Positions 55,468-64,000 of a stretch of 64,000 nt of DNA are shown here, one piece after another. How positions within the stretch are numbered: the first letter of the stretch is position 1; every line of letters begins with the position of its first letter. The DNA is from Spirochaetia bacterium (GTDB lineage Bacteria; Spirochaetota; Spirochaetia; Sphaerochaetales; Sphaerochaetaceae): NCBI GenBank assembly GCA_022482625.1, contig JAKVOU010000001.1, forward strand, positions 434,001 through 498,000, read 5' to 3'. The position numbers and the translations under genes were made by a program. A model generated the notes under the pieces. The model ran no database searches and was not told the DNA's origin. It saw only the letters and a list, made by a program, of their open reading frames with translations.

Positions 55468-56681
55468 GCCTGAACAGTACGCCTTCTGCAAATCGCATCC
55501 ATATCGGTTTTTTCGGCAGGCGCAATGCTGGCAAATCAAGCTTGGTAAACGCCGTGACAGGACAGGACCTTGCCATTGTCTCAGACATCAAAGGTACAAC
55601 GACAGATCCTGTATTCAAGTCAATGGAACTGCTTCCTCTCGGCCCTGTCGTCATCATAGACACACCGGGTTTCGATGATGAAGGGGCTTTGGGGAAACTG
55701 AGGATTGAAAAGACACGGCATGTACTGGCCAAGACAGATGTTGCTGTCCTTGTCACCGATGCTACCGTCCCCTTAGGAGAGGGAGAACTGGCCCTTGTTG
55801 ATCTGTTCAAGGCAAGGAACCTCCCTTATATAATCGCTGCCAACAAATGTGACCTGCTCGAAAACCAGCCACAGCCAGACGAACATACCATGTATGTCAG
55901 TGCCTTGAAAGGTACGAATATCAAGGAACTCAAGAATACCATCTCCCATCTGACGATTGCAGACCAAAGCAATCTGAGAATCGTAGGAGACCTTATCCAT
56001 CCTTCTGATTTCGTCGTATTGGTCACTCCGATCGACAAGGCCGCACCAAAAGGCAGGCTCATCCTTCCCCAGCAGCAGACAATACGGGATATACTTGAAG
56101 CAGACGCAACGGCAGTGGTCGTCAAAGAGTTCGAACTCAAGGAAACGCTGCAGGATCTGGGCAAGAAACCGACAATGGTAATTACGGACAGCCAAGTGTT
56201 TTCAAAAGTATCTGCAGATACCCCCGAAGATATTCCCCTTACCTCTTTTTCAATCCTGCTTGCCAGATACAAAGGTCTGCTTGAGCCGGCAGTAGACGGA
56301 ATCAAGGCAATCGAGCATCTTAAGGATGGGGATAAGATACTTATTGCAGAGGGCTGTACCCATCATCGGCAGTGCGATGATATCGGAAGCGTCAAGATTC
56401 CCCGTTGGCTCAAGAACTATACAGGAAAAAAACTGACGATTGAAACTTCTTCAGGCACAGGATTCCCCGATGACCTGTCCCCTTATGCGGTGATAATCCA
56501 TTGCGGAGGTTGCATGCTGACGGAAAGGGAAATGCGCTATCGCACCGAATGTGCAAGGCGACAGGGAATCCCCATCACGAATTATGGCCTTGTCATCGCT
56601 TACATGCAGGGAATACTGAAACGGAGTCTGGAGGTATTCCCCTACCTGTTGGAAAAACTGGAGGATGACAATGAGGAGTGA
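55464..56681 (+). CDS. hydF: [FeFe]-hydrogenase maturation GTPase HydF
   Basis: Scaffold on which the 2Fe subcluster of the H-cluster is assembled. 405 residues. GTPase motifs GRRNAGKSS, DTPGFDD and NKCD in the N-half. C-terminal cluster ligands C298 and H300 (GCTHH), C347 and C350 (HCGGC), the defining HydF pattern. hydE, hydG and the hydrogenase are not in this window. It overlaps aspA by 11 nt. Confidence 0.95.
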   Translation: MSLNSTPSANRIHIGFFGRRNAGKSSLVNAVTGQDLAIVSDIKGTTTDPVFKSMELLPLGPVVIIDTPGFDDEGALGKLRIEKTRHVLAKTDVAVLVTDATVPLGEGELALVDLFKARNLPYIIAANKCDLLENQPQPDEHTMYVSALKGTNIKELKNTISHLTIADQSNLRIVGDLIHPSDFVVLVTPIDKAAPKGRLILPQQQTIRDILEADATAVVVKEFELKETLQDLGKKPTMVITDSQVFSKVSADTPEDIPLTSFSILLARYKGLLEPAVDGIKAIEHLKDGDKILIAEGCTHHRQCDDIGSVKIPRWLKNYTGKKLTIETSSGTGFPDDLSPYAVIIHCGGCMLTEREMRYRTECARRQGIPITNYGLVIAYMQGILKRSLEVFPYLLEKLEDDNEE

Positions 56682-58008
56682 AACTGACAACCTCGGTACG
56701 GTCGAACTTCCTGACGATGCCTTATACGGCATCAATACCTACAGGGCAATGCAGAATTTCTCACTGGATAGCAAACCTACCAGTCTGGTGCTGATTCATG
56801 CCATGGCAATGGTAAAGAAAGCTGCTGCATTGGTATATGCAAGGTTGCATGTACGGGAAGAAGGCATCTATGAGGCAATTGTCTCTGCCTGTGACCAAGT
56901 CATCAGAGGAGAAGTTGATTCAGTCTTCAAGCTGGATGCACTGCAGGGAGGAGCCGGCACTTCGACAAACATGTGTGTCAATGAGGTAATTGCCAATTTG
57001 GCATTGCTCAGATTGGGTAAGGAATGCGGTCAGTACAGTATCATCCACCCCCTTGATGACGTCAACAGGGGCCAGTCAACCAACGACGTCTACCCTACAG
57101 CCTTGCGCATTGCTGCCATCACTCAGCTGAGGATCCTCAGTGACGCCTGTGCAAAATTGCAGGAAGCCCTTCAGGAAAAAGAAAACGCCTTCCAGGATAT
57201 CGACAAGCTGGGCAGGACGGAGCTTATGGATGCCGTAAGCATTACGCTGGGAGAAGAGTTCGGCAGCTATGCCCAGGCAATTGCCAGGGACAGATGGAGA
57301 TTGTACAAGATCGAGGAAAGGCTCCGTCAGGTAAACCTGGGAGGCACTGCAGTAGGTCTGAGCGACAATGCAAGCCGAAAGTACCGTTTCGGAGTCATTG
57401 AAGAAATAAGAAAACTGACATCAATCGGCCTGGCCGCAGCAGAATATCCTATGGATGTCACCCAGAACAATGACGTCTTCGTTGAAGCTTCAGGTCTCCT
57501 CAAAGCCCTGGCAGTAAACCTGAGCAAGATTGCAGGCGACCTGCGCCTGATGAACAGCGGGCCTTACGGAGGCTTCGGTGAAATCAGACTGAAAGCCGTA
57601 CAGCAGGGAAGTACCATCATGCCGGGAAAGGTAAATCCGGTCATCCCAGAAATGGTCATGCAATGTTCGATGCGTGTCCTTGCCAATGACAGTGCCATAA
57701 GCCAGGCAGCCAGCCATGGTGAGTTCGAGCTCAATGCTTTCCTGCCGCTTATTGCAGACAGCCTGCTCGAAAGCCTGAACCTGCTGATCAAGGCAACGGA
57801 CTTGTTCAGGACAAAGGCAATCGAACCTTTGGAGGCAGACAAGGATGCCTGTCATAGGCATCTGAGTGATTCCTACGCTTTTGCAACCTCCTTTACCCCC
57901 AAATTGGGGTATGAGACTGTAAGTCATATAGTCAGGGATCATAATCCAAAGGAAGCTTATGAAATACTTCAGAAAATGAATGAAAAATTGCAGGATGCCA
58001 CAACTTAA
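56671..58008 (+). CDS. aspA: Aspartate ammonia-lyase
   Basis: Converts aspartate to fumarate and ammonia. 445 residues from the ATG at 56671, which has GGAGG six bases upstream; an ATG two codons earlier sits on that site. Family signature GSTIMPGKVNPVIPE, plus GAGTSTNMCVNEVIAN and NNDVFVEASGLL. AspA genes are often found beside hydF/hydE/hydG; the reason is not settled, possibly ammonia supply or removal. Confidence 0.92.
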   Translation: MRSETDNLGTVELPDDALYGINTYRAMQNFSLDSKPTSLVLIHAMAMVKKAAALVYARLHVREEGIYEAIVSACDQVIRGEVDSVFKLDALQGGAGTSTNMCVNEVIANLALLRLGKECGQYSIIHPLDDVNRGQSTNDVYPTALRIAAITQLRILSDACAKLQEALQEKENAFQDIDKLGRTELMDAVSITLGEEFGSYAQAIARDRWRLYKIEERLRQVNLGGTAVGLSDNASRKYRFGVIEEIRKLTSIGLAAAEYPMDVTQNNDVFVEASGLLKALAVNLSKIAGDLRLMNSGPYGGFGEIRLKAVQQGSTIMPGKVNPVIPEMVMQCSMRVLANDSAISQAASHGEFELNAFLPLIADSLLESLNLLIKATDLFRTKAIEPLEADKDACHRHLSDSYAFATSFTPKLGYETVSHIVRDHNPKEAYEILQKMNEKLQDATT

Positions 58009-58131
58009 TTTTCGTTTTACTACTTTTTCTTCAAAATAGCCCTTTTTGTGTATTTTTAATTTCTTTCAGCTTCAGGAACCGTTTTTTCTTGCTAAATCAG
58101 CAATGATTTTTGATTTTTCTGGTAATTATGC

Positions 58132-58162
58132 TTGCAAATTCGATGTCCGATGCTACTATATA
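58132..58162 (+). promoter_or_regulatory. Possible promoter of the nucleoside-uptake operon
   Basis: TTGCAA (58132-58137) with TACTAT (58154-58159, 16-bp spacer) or TATATA (58157-58162, 19-bp spacer). A 5-bp stem CCACC/GGTGG follows in the leader (58167-58184). No purine riboswitch motif was found. Confidence 0.35.
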
Positions 58163-58205
58163 AACACCACCAGGAGAGCGGTGGAATTAATCTGGAGGTC
58201 TTTTT

Positions 58206-59327
58206 ATGAAAAGAACACTCATTTCACTATTGTTGATCGGTGCCGTATCCGTAGCAGCTTTTGCCAACGGGAATGCGGAATCCAGTACTACAGCTACAAA
58301 AACAGAAACTGCATCCAAGCCAAGTGTACGACTCTTGACTGATGCAACCGGTATTGATGACAAATCATTCAATGCAGCTGCCTGGCGTGGCATACTCAAG
58401 TTCTATGGTGAGACCTGGGACAACACCCCTTCAAGAGGCAGTTTGTATGATGTCGTCACTGCAGCTTCACAGGATATGTATATCCCGAATCTCAAGAATG
58501 CCGCAGATGCCGGCTATGACTTGATCATTACCACAGGTTTCACCTGGGCTGATGCACTTGGAGAAGTTGCCAAGCAGTATCCTGACCAGAAATTCATGAT
58601 TGTCGATGTCAACTGGGTCAACCAACCGAATGTAAGGGAATATGTCTATACGGAAGAACAGGGTTCATATCTTGTCGGTGTCGTTGCTGCCTCACAGGCA
58701 ATCCACGACGGCATCCAGAATCCTAGGTTCGGCTTCATCGGCGGAGTTCCTGGAGCAACTATCACGAAGTTTGAAATGGGTTATATCCAGGGTATCAAGT
58801 CAATCCTTCCCAATGCACAGGTAGTCGATTACTATGCAAACAGCTGGGGAGCCCCGGAACTTGCAAAGGCACAGGCAAAGAGCTGGTATGACAATGGTGT
58901 GTACTGCATCTTCAGTGCCGCAGGCGGCACGGGCAACGGTACTATTTCCCAAGCCAAGGAAATGCGTCTTGCAGGTAAGAACGTATGGGCAATCGGTGTT
59001 GATTCCGACCAATATGAAGACGGCATCTATGCAGATGGCAAAAGCGCAGTCCTTACTTCAATGCTGAAACTTGTTGAAAATTCCACTCTTGATGCACTCA
59101 ACAGAATTTCAAACAACACTTGGGCTGCTGGTCAAATCGTCATGTCCATGAAAGACGGTGGTGTCGGTTACTCCCAGGCCAACAAAAAATTGGACAAGGA
59201 TGCAATTGATGCAGCTGAAAAAGCAAAGGCCGCAATCATCAAGGGCGATATCAAAGTCTATGGTGTCTACAAGGATGCCTTGGCCGCCGGAGCTGTTCCT
59301 GCTGGTCTCCATGCGCTTGATGACTGA
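58206..59327 (+). CDS. BMP-family purine nucleoside-binding protein
   Basis: Substrate-binding component of an ABC nucleoside importer, PnrA/BmpA family. 373 residues. The signal peptide ends AFANG with no cysteine lipobox, so type I cleavage is likely and the protein is periplasmic rather than lipid-anchored. DDKSFNAAAWRG and GFTWADALGEVAKQYPDQKF are family motifs, and IGVDSDQYEDG near the C-terminus is the conserved ligand-binding region. GGAGG precedes the ATG. Confidence 0.92.
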   Translation: MKRTLISLLLIGAVSVAAFANGNAESSTTATKTETASKPSVRLLTDATGIDDKSFNAAAWRGILKFYGETWDNTPSRGSLYDVVTAASQDMYIPNLKNAADAGYDLIITTGFTWADALGEVAKQYPDQKFMIVDVNWVNQPNVREYVYTEEQGSYLVGVVAASQAIHDGIQNPRFGFIGGVPGATITKFEMGYIQGIKSILPNAQVVDYYANSWGAPELAKAQAKSWYDNGVYCIFSAAGGTGNGTISQAKEMRLAGKNVWAIGVDSDQYEDGIYADGKSAVLTSMLKLVENSTLDALNRISNNTWAAGQIVMSMKDGGVGYSQANKKLDKDAIDAAEKAKAAIIKGDIKVYGVYKDALAAGAVPAGLHALDD

Positions 59328-59349
59328 TTAATTTCCTGATATGGAATAA

Positions 59350-59384
59350 AGTCCGGGTGACTTCAGTCCCCGGACTACTTTTGT
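59350..59384 (+). terminator. Intra-operon attenuating hairpin
   Basis: AGTCCGGG (59350-59357) and CCCGGACT (59369-59376), perfect 8 bp with an 11-nt loop, followed by ACTTTTGTTC. It lies between the binding protein and the ATPase gene. Partial termination would give more binding protein than membrane components. Confidence 0.75.
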
Positions 59385-59434
59385 TCAAGCAAACTTTCTG
59401 GTTGGACCCGCTTCCAGATAGACAGGAGGCTCCC

Positions 59435-60967
59435 GTGAGTGAATATGCTATTGAAATGCTTGGCATCACCAAGACTTTTCCTGGTATCATAGCAAATGAC
59501 AACGTCACCATACGTGTAAGAGATAATGAAGTACATGCCTTGTTAGGAGAAAACGGTGCAGGAAAATCAACCCTGATGTCCATCCTCTTCGGTGCATACA
59601 GCGCAGACAGTGGCATGATTCGGATATTCGGAAAGGAAGAGCACATCAAGAATCCGAATATAGCAACGGAACTTGGTATCGGTATGGTACACCAGCATTT
59701 CAAACTGGTACACAACTATACCGTAACCGAAAATATCGTACTGGGAAGGGAACCGAGAAATCGCTTCGGCATACTGAACCTCAGCATAGCAGAAAAGAAA
59801 GTCCAAGAACTGTCTGACCATTATGGTCTCATGGTAGACCCACGGGCAAAAATTGACGATATCACCGTCGGGCAGCAACAGCGGGTCGAAATTCTCAAGA
59901 CATTGTATTCTGATTCAAAAATCATCATCTTCGATGAACCTACCGCAGTGCTTACGCCACAGGAAATCGACGAACTGATGGAAATTATCCGAAAGCTCAA
60001 GCAGGAAGGCAAGACCATCATCCTCATCACGCATAAGCTCAAGGAAATCAAGGCAGTCAGCGACCGCTGCAGTGTACTGCGCAGAGGGAAATACATAGGG
60101 ACAGTAAATGTAGCTGATGTTACCGAAGATGAATTGGCTTCGATGATGGTCGGACATGCCGTCAAGTTCCAGATAGAAAAGAATCCGCTCCATATGGGAA
60201 AGAAAATGCTGGAAATAAAAAATGTCAGCATCAATGACCATAATGGGCTGCAGAAAGTCACAGACCTGAGTCTTGATATCCATTCAGGCGAAATACTGGG
60301 TATTGCCGGCGTCGATGGCAATGGACAGAATGAGCTGTTGATGGGCCTTTGCGGCATGCTGCCTATCACAGAGGGAACAGTTACCCTTGACGGAACTGAC
60401 ATCACCCACATGACAATCCTTGACAGGATAAAGAACGGACTGGGCTACGTACCGGAAGACCGACAGAAGTATGGGTTGGTCAAGGAATTTTCACTCAGTG
60501 AAAATGCAGTCCTCAAAGATTTCTACAAAAAAAAGTATGCGGGTCCGCTACATACCTTGAACCAAGCAAGATTCCAGCCGGTTGCAGATAAACAAATCAA
60601 GGAATTCGACATACGTGCAGCATTGGGACCGGCAACAAAAGCAGGTTCGCTTTCAGGTGGAAACCAGCAGAAGGCAATAATTGCACGGGAAATCTCATTG
60701 GACCCGAAAGTCCTGCTGGTCGCACAGCCTACCAGAGGACTGGACGTAGGTGCCATAGAATTCATAAGGAAGAGACTGCTTCAGGAACGTGACAGCGGAC
60801 AGGCAATCCTCCTCATTTCCTTCGAACTGGATGAAATCATGAATCTCTGTGATACAATCGCAACAATCAGCAAAGGCCAGATCGTCGGTATATTCAAGGA
60901 AGGTGAAGTCAATGAAAGGCAGATAGGCCTGATGATGGCTTCCAGCGGCAGGGAGGAAAAGAAATGA
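59435..60967 (+). CDS. Nucleoside ABC transporter ATPase (two ABC domains)
   Basis: 510 residues from a GTG at 59435 with AGGAGG five bases upstream. First ABC: Walker A GENGAGKST, signature-like VGQQQRVEI, Walker B IIIFDEPTAVLT. Second ABC: Walker A replaced by GVDGNGQNE, signature LSGGNQQKA, Walker B-like LLVAQPTRGLD. This asymmetric layout is typical of the YufO/RbsA-like CUT2 family, where one site is catalytic. 4-nt overlap with the permease. Confidence 0.93.
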   Translation: MSEYAIEMLGITKTFPGIIANDNVTIRVRDNEVHALLGENGAGKSTLMSILFGAYSADSGMIRIFGKEEHIKNPNIATELGIGMVHQHFKLVHNYTVTENIVLGREPRNRFGILNLSIAEKKVQELSDHYGLMVDPRAKIDDITVGQQQRVEILKTLYSDSKIIIFDEPTAVLTPQEIDELMEIIRKLKQEGKTIILITHKLKEIKAVSDRCSVLRRGKYIGTVNVADVTEDELASMMVGHAVKFQIEKNPLHMGKKMLEIKNVSINDHNGLQKVTDLSLDIHSGEILGIAGVDGNGQNELLMGLCGMLPITEGTVTLDGTDITHMTILDRIKNGLGYVPEDRQKYGLVKEFSLSENAVLKDFYKKKYAGPLHTLNQARFQPVADKQIKEFDIRAALGPATKAGSLSGGNQQKAIIAREISLDPKVLLVAQPTRGLDVGAIEFIRKRLLQERDSGQAILLISFELDEIMNLCDTIATISKGQIVGIFKEGEVNERQIGLMMASSGREEKK

Positions 60968-62067
60968 AAACAGAAGAAAAACGTTCATTCATTGACTGGA
61001 TGCTGGACAATGAGGTGATGATTTCCCTCCTGGTCGTCCTCTTGGGTTTCCTCTGCGGAACCATACTGGTACTGGCAGTCGGCAAGAATCCTGCAAACAT
61101 GTTCAGTTCCATCTTTGACTCGATGGTCGGTATCCCGAAAAGGGACGGTACATGGAATTTCCGATACATCGGAGAAACCCTGGCTTATTCCATGCCCTAC
61201 ATTCTCTGTGGGCTTTCCATGGGACTGCCATGCAGGGTCGGCCTATTCAATATCGGAGCTGAAGGACAGTATATCATGGGAATGACAGCTGCCCAGTCCC
61301 TTGCACTCTTCATCTCTCCGTTTCCCGGACAATGGTTCTTCTGCCTCTTGGTTGCTTTCATTGCAGGAGCCTTGTGGGGCGGCATCGTAGGTTTGCTCAA
61401 GGCAAAGTACAACGTAAGTGAAGTCGTCGCGACCATCATGCTCAACTATATTGCCCTCTATGCAAGCCGGTTGATCTGTTTCCATCAGCCTGGTGCAACC
61501 ACCTATAACACTGATCCCCTACCCGCTACTGCATTGCTTTCCAAGTTCCTGATCAAGACATCAAACCTGAACATAGGTATTTTCTTCGTACTGCTTTCAG
61601 TACTGCTTTACTGGTTTGTCGTCAACAAAACCAAGTTGGGATACAGCATGAGGGCAACAGGCTATAACAAGAATGCTGCAAAATGCTGTGGCATATCAAC
61701 GGTACGGTCAATTGCAGCCAGCATGGCTCTGGCGGGTGCCTTCGCCGGACTTGCCGGCGCAATAGTCCTGCAGGGAGGAGCTTTTCCGAAAGGAAGGATC
61801 ATCACTGGAATGGACAACTATGGTTTCATGGGAATCGCAGTTTCCTTGGTAGGTAACAACACGGCTATCGGCAACCTGCTTGCAGGATTGCTTTTCGGCG
61901 TACTGAAACAAAGCCAGTCCCTTATGCAAAGCAGGAATATTCCCAAGGAAATTACTTTTATCATCCAGGGTCTGATCGTTGTCTTCATCTCACTGCGCAG
62001 TGGATTGGAACTTGTCAAGCTCTATAGGAACAAGAAAAAACTCCAGAAGGAGGTACTGCACAAATGA
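60964..62067 (+). CDS. Nucleoside ABC transporter permease, YufP-type
   Basis: 367 residues with about ten membrane helices. The conserved FNIGAEGQYIMGM motif and YNKNAAKCCGISTVRSIAASMALAGAFAGLAGA identify the BPD_transp_2 family. It pairs with the next permease; 4-nt overlaps on both sides. Confidence 0.93.
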   Translation: MKTEEKRSFIDWMLDNEVMISLLVVLLGFLCGTILVLAVGKNPANMFSSIFDSMVGIPKRDGTWNFRYIGETLAYSMPYILCGLSMGLPCRVGLFNIGAEGQYIMGMTAAQSLALFISPFPGQWFFCLLVAFIAGALWGGIVGLLKAKYNVSEVVATIMLNYIALYASRLICFHQPGATTYNTDPLPATALLSKFLIKTSNLNIGIFFVLLSVLLYWFVVNKTKLGYSMRATGYNKNAAKCCGISTVRSIAASMALAGAFAGLAGAIVLQGGAFPKGRIITGMDNYGFMGIAVSLVGNNTAIGNLLAGLLFGVLKQSQSLMQSRNIPKEITFIIQGLIVVFISLRSGLELVKLYRNKKKLQKEVLHK

Positions 62068-62969
62068 ACATATTGCTGCAGATTCCGACCATACTTATGA
62101 TCGTAGCTCCTATACTCATCACTGCCATAGGCGGTATGTTTACTGAACGAAGCGGAGTGGTCAACATTGCTTTGGAAGGTCTGATGGGGCTCGGTGCCTG
62201 CGCAGCCGCATGCTGCCATTACCTCATGGAAGCTGCCGGCTATGGACGCTATTCACTCGTGCTTGCGCTTCTTCTGGGTGCATTCGTCGGCTGGGCTTTC
62301 TCCCTTATCCATGCAGTGGCCTCCATTGACCTGAAGGCAGACCAGACGATCAGCGGCACAGGCATAAACCTGCTTGCTGACGGCCTGACCATCTTCGTAG
62401 CACAGATACTGTTCCATGCAGACCGTACAAAAGAATATAAGATCGGCATGTTACCTGACAAAATAGGTATGTATCCTACTGTCTATATTGCAGTTGCCGT
62501 CGTCATCATTGCCTGGTTTGTCATGTTCAAGACTCCTTTCGGCATGCATCTGAGAGCCTGTGGCGAGCACCCTGCTGCTGCGGATTCAGTCGGTATAAAT
62601 GTACGTCTGATGCGATACAGCGGTGTCATGATATCAGGAGCACTCGCAGGATTGTCCGGCGGTTGTATCGTCCTGACGCAGACCATCCAGTACACTTCAG
62701 GTACCATCGGAGGCCGAGGCTTCATTGCCCTTGCAGCCGTATCCTTCGGCAGATGGACACCGCTTGGGGTAACAGGCGCTGCAATCCTGTTCGGCGGCAT
62801 GCAGGCTATGGGAGTAATCGCAACGAATATCACCAGTCTCAGGGGCATACCTTCCGAATACTTCAACATACTGCCATACTTCGTGACCCTTGTCGCCTTG
62901 ATACTCACCAGCGGAAAGGATTATGCTCCGCAGGCCAACGGCATTCCATATGAAAAAGGAGCATCATGA
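62064..62969 (+). CDS. Nucleoside ABC transporter permease, YufQ-type
   Basis: 301 residues, multiple membrane helices. ERSGVVNIALEGLMGLGACAA near the N-terminus and GGRGFIALAAVSFGRWTPLGV near the C-terminus are typical of the second permease of these importers. It overlaps the first permease by 4 nt; deoD follows one base after the stop. Confidence 0.93.
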   Translation: MNILLQIPTILMIVAPILITAIGGMFTERSGVVNIALEGLMGLGACAAACCHYLMEAAGYGRYSLVLALLLGAFVGWAFSLIHAVASIDLKADQTISGTGINLLADGLTIFVAQILFHADRTKEYKIGMLPDKIGMYPTVYIAVAVVIIAWFVMFKTPFGMHLRACGEHPAAADSVGINVRLMRYSGVMISGALAGLSGGCIVLTQTIQYTSGTIGGRGFIALAAVSFGRWTPLGVTGAAILFGGMQAMGVIATNITSLRGIPSEYFNILPYFVTLVALILTSGKDYAPQANGIPYEKGAS

Positions 62970-62970
62970 T

Positions 62971-63696
62971 ATGACGCCTCATAATGCTGCTGAAGTCGGA
63001 ATGATTGCAAAGGATGTACTGCTTCCAGGAGATCCTGCAAGAGCTCGTTTCGTAGCTGAAAATTTCCTGGACAATGCATCCCTTGTTTCTGAAATACGTG
63101 GAATCCCATGCTTTACAGGAACTTACAAGGGAAAACGCATGAGCGTCATGGCTTCCGGCATGGGAGGGCCTTCCGTAGGTATCTACTCATGGGAACTGTT
63201 TGCTGCATATAAAGTTGACAACATAGTAAGAATAGGTACCTGCGGAGGCTATCAGCCGTCTCTTGAAGTAGGAGATCTTGTCTTTGCCTTGACGGCTTCT
63301 ACCGATTCTGCATGGGCACATCAATATGGGCTGAAAGGAACCTTCAGCCCTGTCTGCTCTCCTTCCTTGCTTGGTTGCATGCATACGGCTGTTGAAAGAC
63401 TTGGTTACCGTTATACCATGGGCATGGTACTTTCCAGTGACCTGTTCAGCAGTTACAATGCACTTGGTGCCGATTCTTGGAAAGCTTGGGCTGATATGGG
63501 TGCCTTGGCACAGGACATGGAAACCTATGCGCTCTATTGCAATGCCATGAGAGCCGGAAAACATGCTTTTTCCATCCTCACCATGACCGACAACTGTGCG
63601 ACGGGAAAAAGTTTTGCAGACGCTGACCGTATGAAGGGAAATGAAAAGATGATCAAGGTCGCTTTGGAAGGATTGTACCTGAGAGGAAAAGACTGA
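62971..63696 (+). CDS. deoD: Purine nucleoside phosphorylase DeoD-type
   Basis: 241 residues from the ATG at 62971. MTPHNAAEVGMIAKDVLLPGDPARARFVAE is the DeoD N-terminus (phosphate loop PGDPxRA), followed by MASGMGGPSVGIYSWEL, RIGTCGG and AQDMETYALY (purine/ribose-binding ME). The usual SD motif at the catalytic Asp appears as TMTDNCAT. Transport genes upstream indicate it acts on imported nucleosides. It differs from the trimeric enzyme at 40.8 kb. Confidence 0.93.
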   Translation: MTPHNAAEVGMIAKDVLLPGDPARARFVAENFLDNASLVSEIRGIPCFTGTYKGKRMSVMASGMGGPSVGIYSWELFAAYKVDNIVRIGTCGGYQPSLEVGDLVFALTASTDSAWAHQYGLKGTFSPVCSPSLLGCMHTAVERLGYRYTMGMVLSSDLFSSYNALGADSWKAWADMGALAQDMETYALYCNAMRAGKHAFSILTMTDNCATGKSFADADRMKGNEKMIKVALEGLYLRGKD

Positions 63697-63697
63697 T

Positions 63698-64000
63698 ATG
63701 AAAGAAAGGATACTTATTGACTGTGACACAGGTCAGGATGATGCTGTGGCAATCCTGCTGGCAGCAGGTTCCGACAAACTGCAGATAGAAGGAATCATTG
63801 CCGTCGCCGGCAACGTCAGCCTAGCCCATACCTTGGAAAACAATTTGCATCTGGTAGAAGCAATGGGAAAAGACATTCCTGTTTTTCGTGGAGCGGAAAA
63901 ACCCCTGGTAAGAGAACCGATCAAAGCAGGACATGTCCATGGTACAAATGGTCTGGCCGGCTATACATTTCCTCCTGACTGCAGCCGCCGTTGCAGTGGA
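63698..64000 (+). CDS. Inosine/uridine-preferring nucleoside hydrolase, partial
   Basis: Only the first 101 codons are present; the gene runs off the right edge. MKERILIDCDTGQDDAVAI carries the DxDxxxDD calcium-binding motif of the IunH/Rih family (here DCDTGQDD), followed by GIIAVAGNVSLAHTLENNL and VHGTNGLAGY. One base after the deoD stop, so the same operon. It would give ribose plus free base, in parallel with DeoD. Confidence 0.9.
   Translation, partial: MKERILIDCDTGQDDAVAILLAAGSDKLQIEGIIAVAGNVSLAHTLENNLHLVEAMGKDIPVFRGAEKPLVREPIKAGHVHGTNGLAGYTFPPDCSRRCSG

Overview
The window comes from a spirochaete, most probably a Sphaerochaeta-like member of the Sphaerochaetaceae. This is inferred from gene content and order, since no 16S rRNA gene lies here. 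The clues are the rimP-nusA-infB-rbfA-truB-ribF-rpsO-pnp order, a BamA/TamB outer-membrane pair, a LepB with a large insert, a free-standing BMP-type nucleoside transporter and a HydF maturase. Most of the DNA is densely packed core genome with many 4-bp or ~11-bp gene overlaps. Foreign or decayed material is confined to about 32.7-34.6 kb and 46.6-54.0 kb.

Region 1 (1-8.6 kb, minus strand) is the translation/transcription operon from rimP to rpsO, closed by a clear terminator, followed by the 5' end of pnp. NusA ends in a four-cysteine zinc ribbon, IF2 has a Gly/Arg/Asn-rich repeat domain, and RibF lacks a recognisable flavokinase signature. Region 2 (7.9-18.7 kb, minus) holds mutS and a comF-like gene, then tamB and bamA for outer-membrane biogenesis. 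Region 3 (18.8-32.7 kb) holds tmk (plus), then lepB-hemW and yebC-ruvC-ruvA-ruvB-queA (minus). It continues with a PEGA/SUMF1 membrane protein, smpB, sbcD and sbcC (plus).

Region 4 (32.7-34.7 kb) is an exceptionally A/T-rich 500-bp block with repeated 8-10-mers and perfect inverted repeats, leading into a solitary tyrosine recombinase. Region 5 (34.7-46.6 kb) has metY-metA (O-acetylhomoserine route, supported by Glu111 of MetA) and a FIST-GGDEF-EAL protein. It also has a purine nucleoside phosphorylase/cupin/SDR cluster, an alkyl-DNA methyltransferase, an ornithine-cyclodeaminase-type (TIGR00300) gene, a DUF2207 gene frameshifted at an A6 run, and a DUF1848 gene.

Region 6 (46.6-54.0 kb) is the accessory island. 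An AAA+ ATPase and a subtilisin-like protease sit head to tail and match the ietA/ietS pair, known as a plasmid-stability and anti-phage module. Their promoter carries two copies of an 8-bp direct repeat 20 bp apart, and the ATPase ends in a helix-turn-helix. Next come a decayed DinJ/YafQ toxin-antitoxin pair, a TetR regulator with a perfect 26-bp palindromic operator driving an alpha/beta hydrolase, and a methyltransferase with an internal deletion.

Region 7 (54-64 kb) has an atypical aspartate-racemase-family protein and a nicotinamidase-hydF-aspA operon. It ends with a purine-nucleoside uptake and salvage operon: BMP binding protein, ABC ATPase, two permeases, deoD and a nucleoside hydrolase running off the window. 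A terminator-like hairpin sits between the binding protein and the ATPase. I see no tRNA, rRNA, CRISPR array or insertion sequence.
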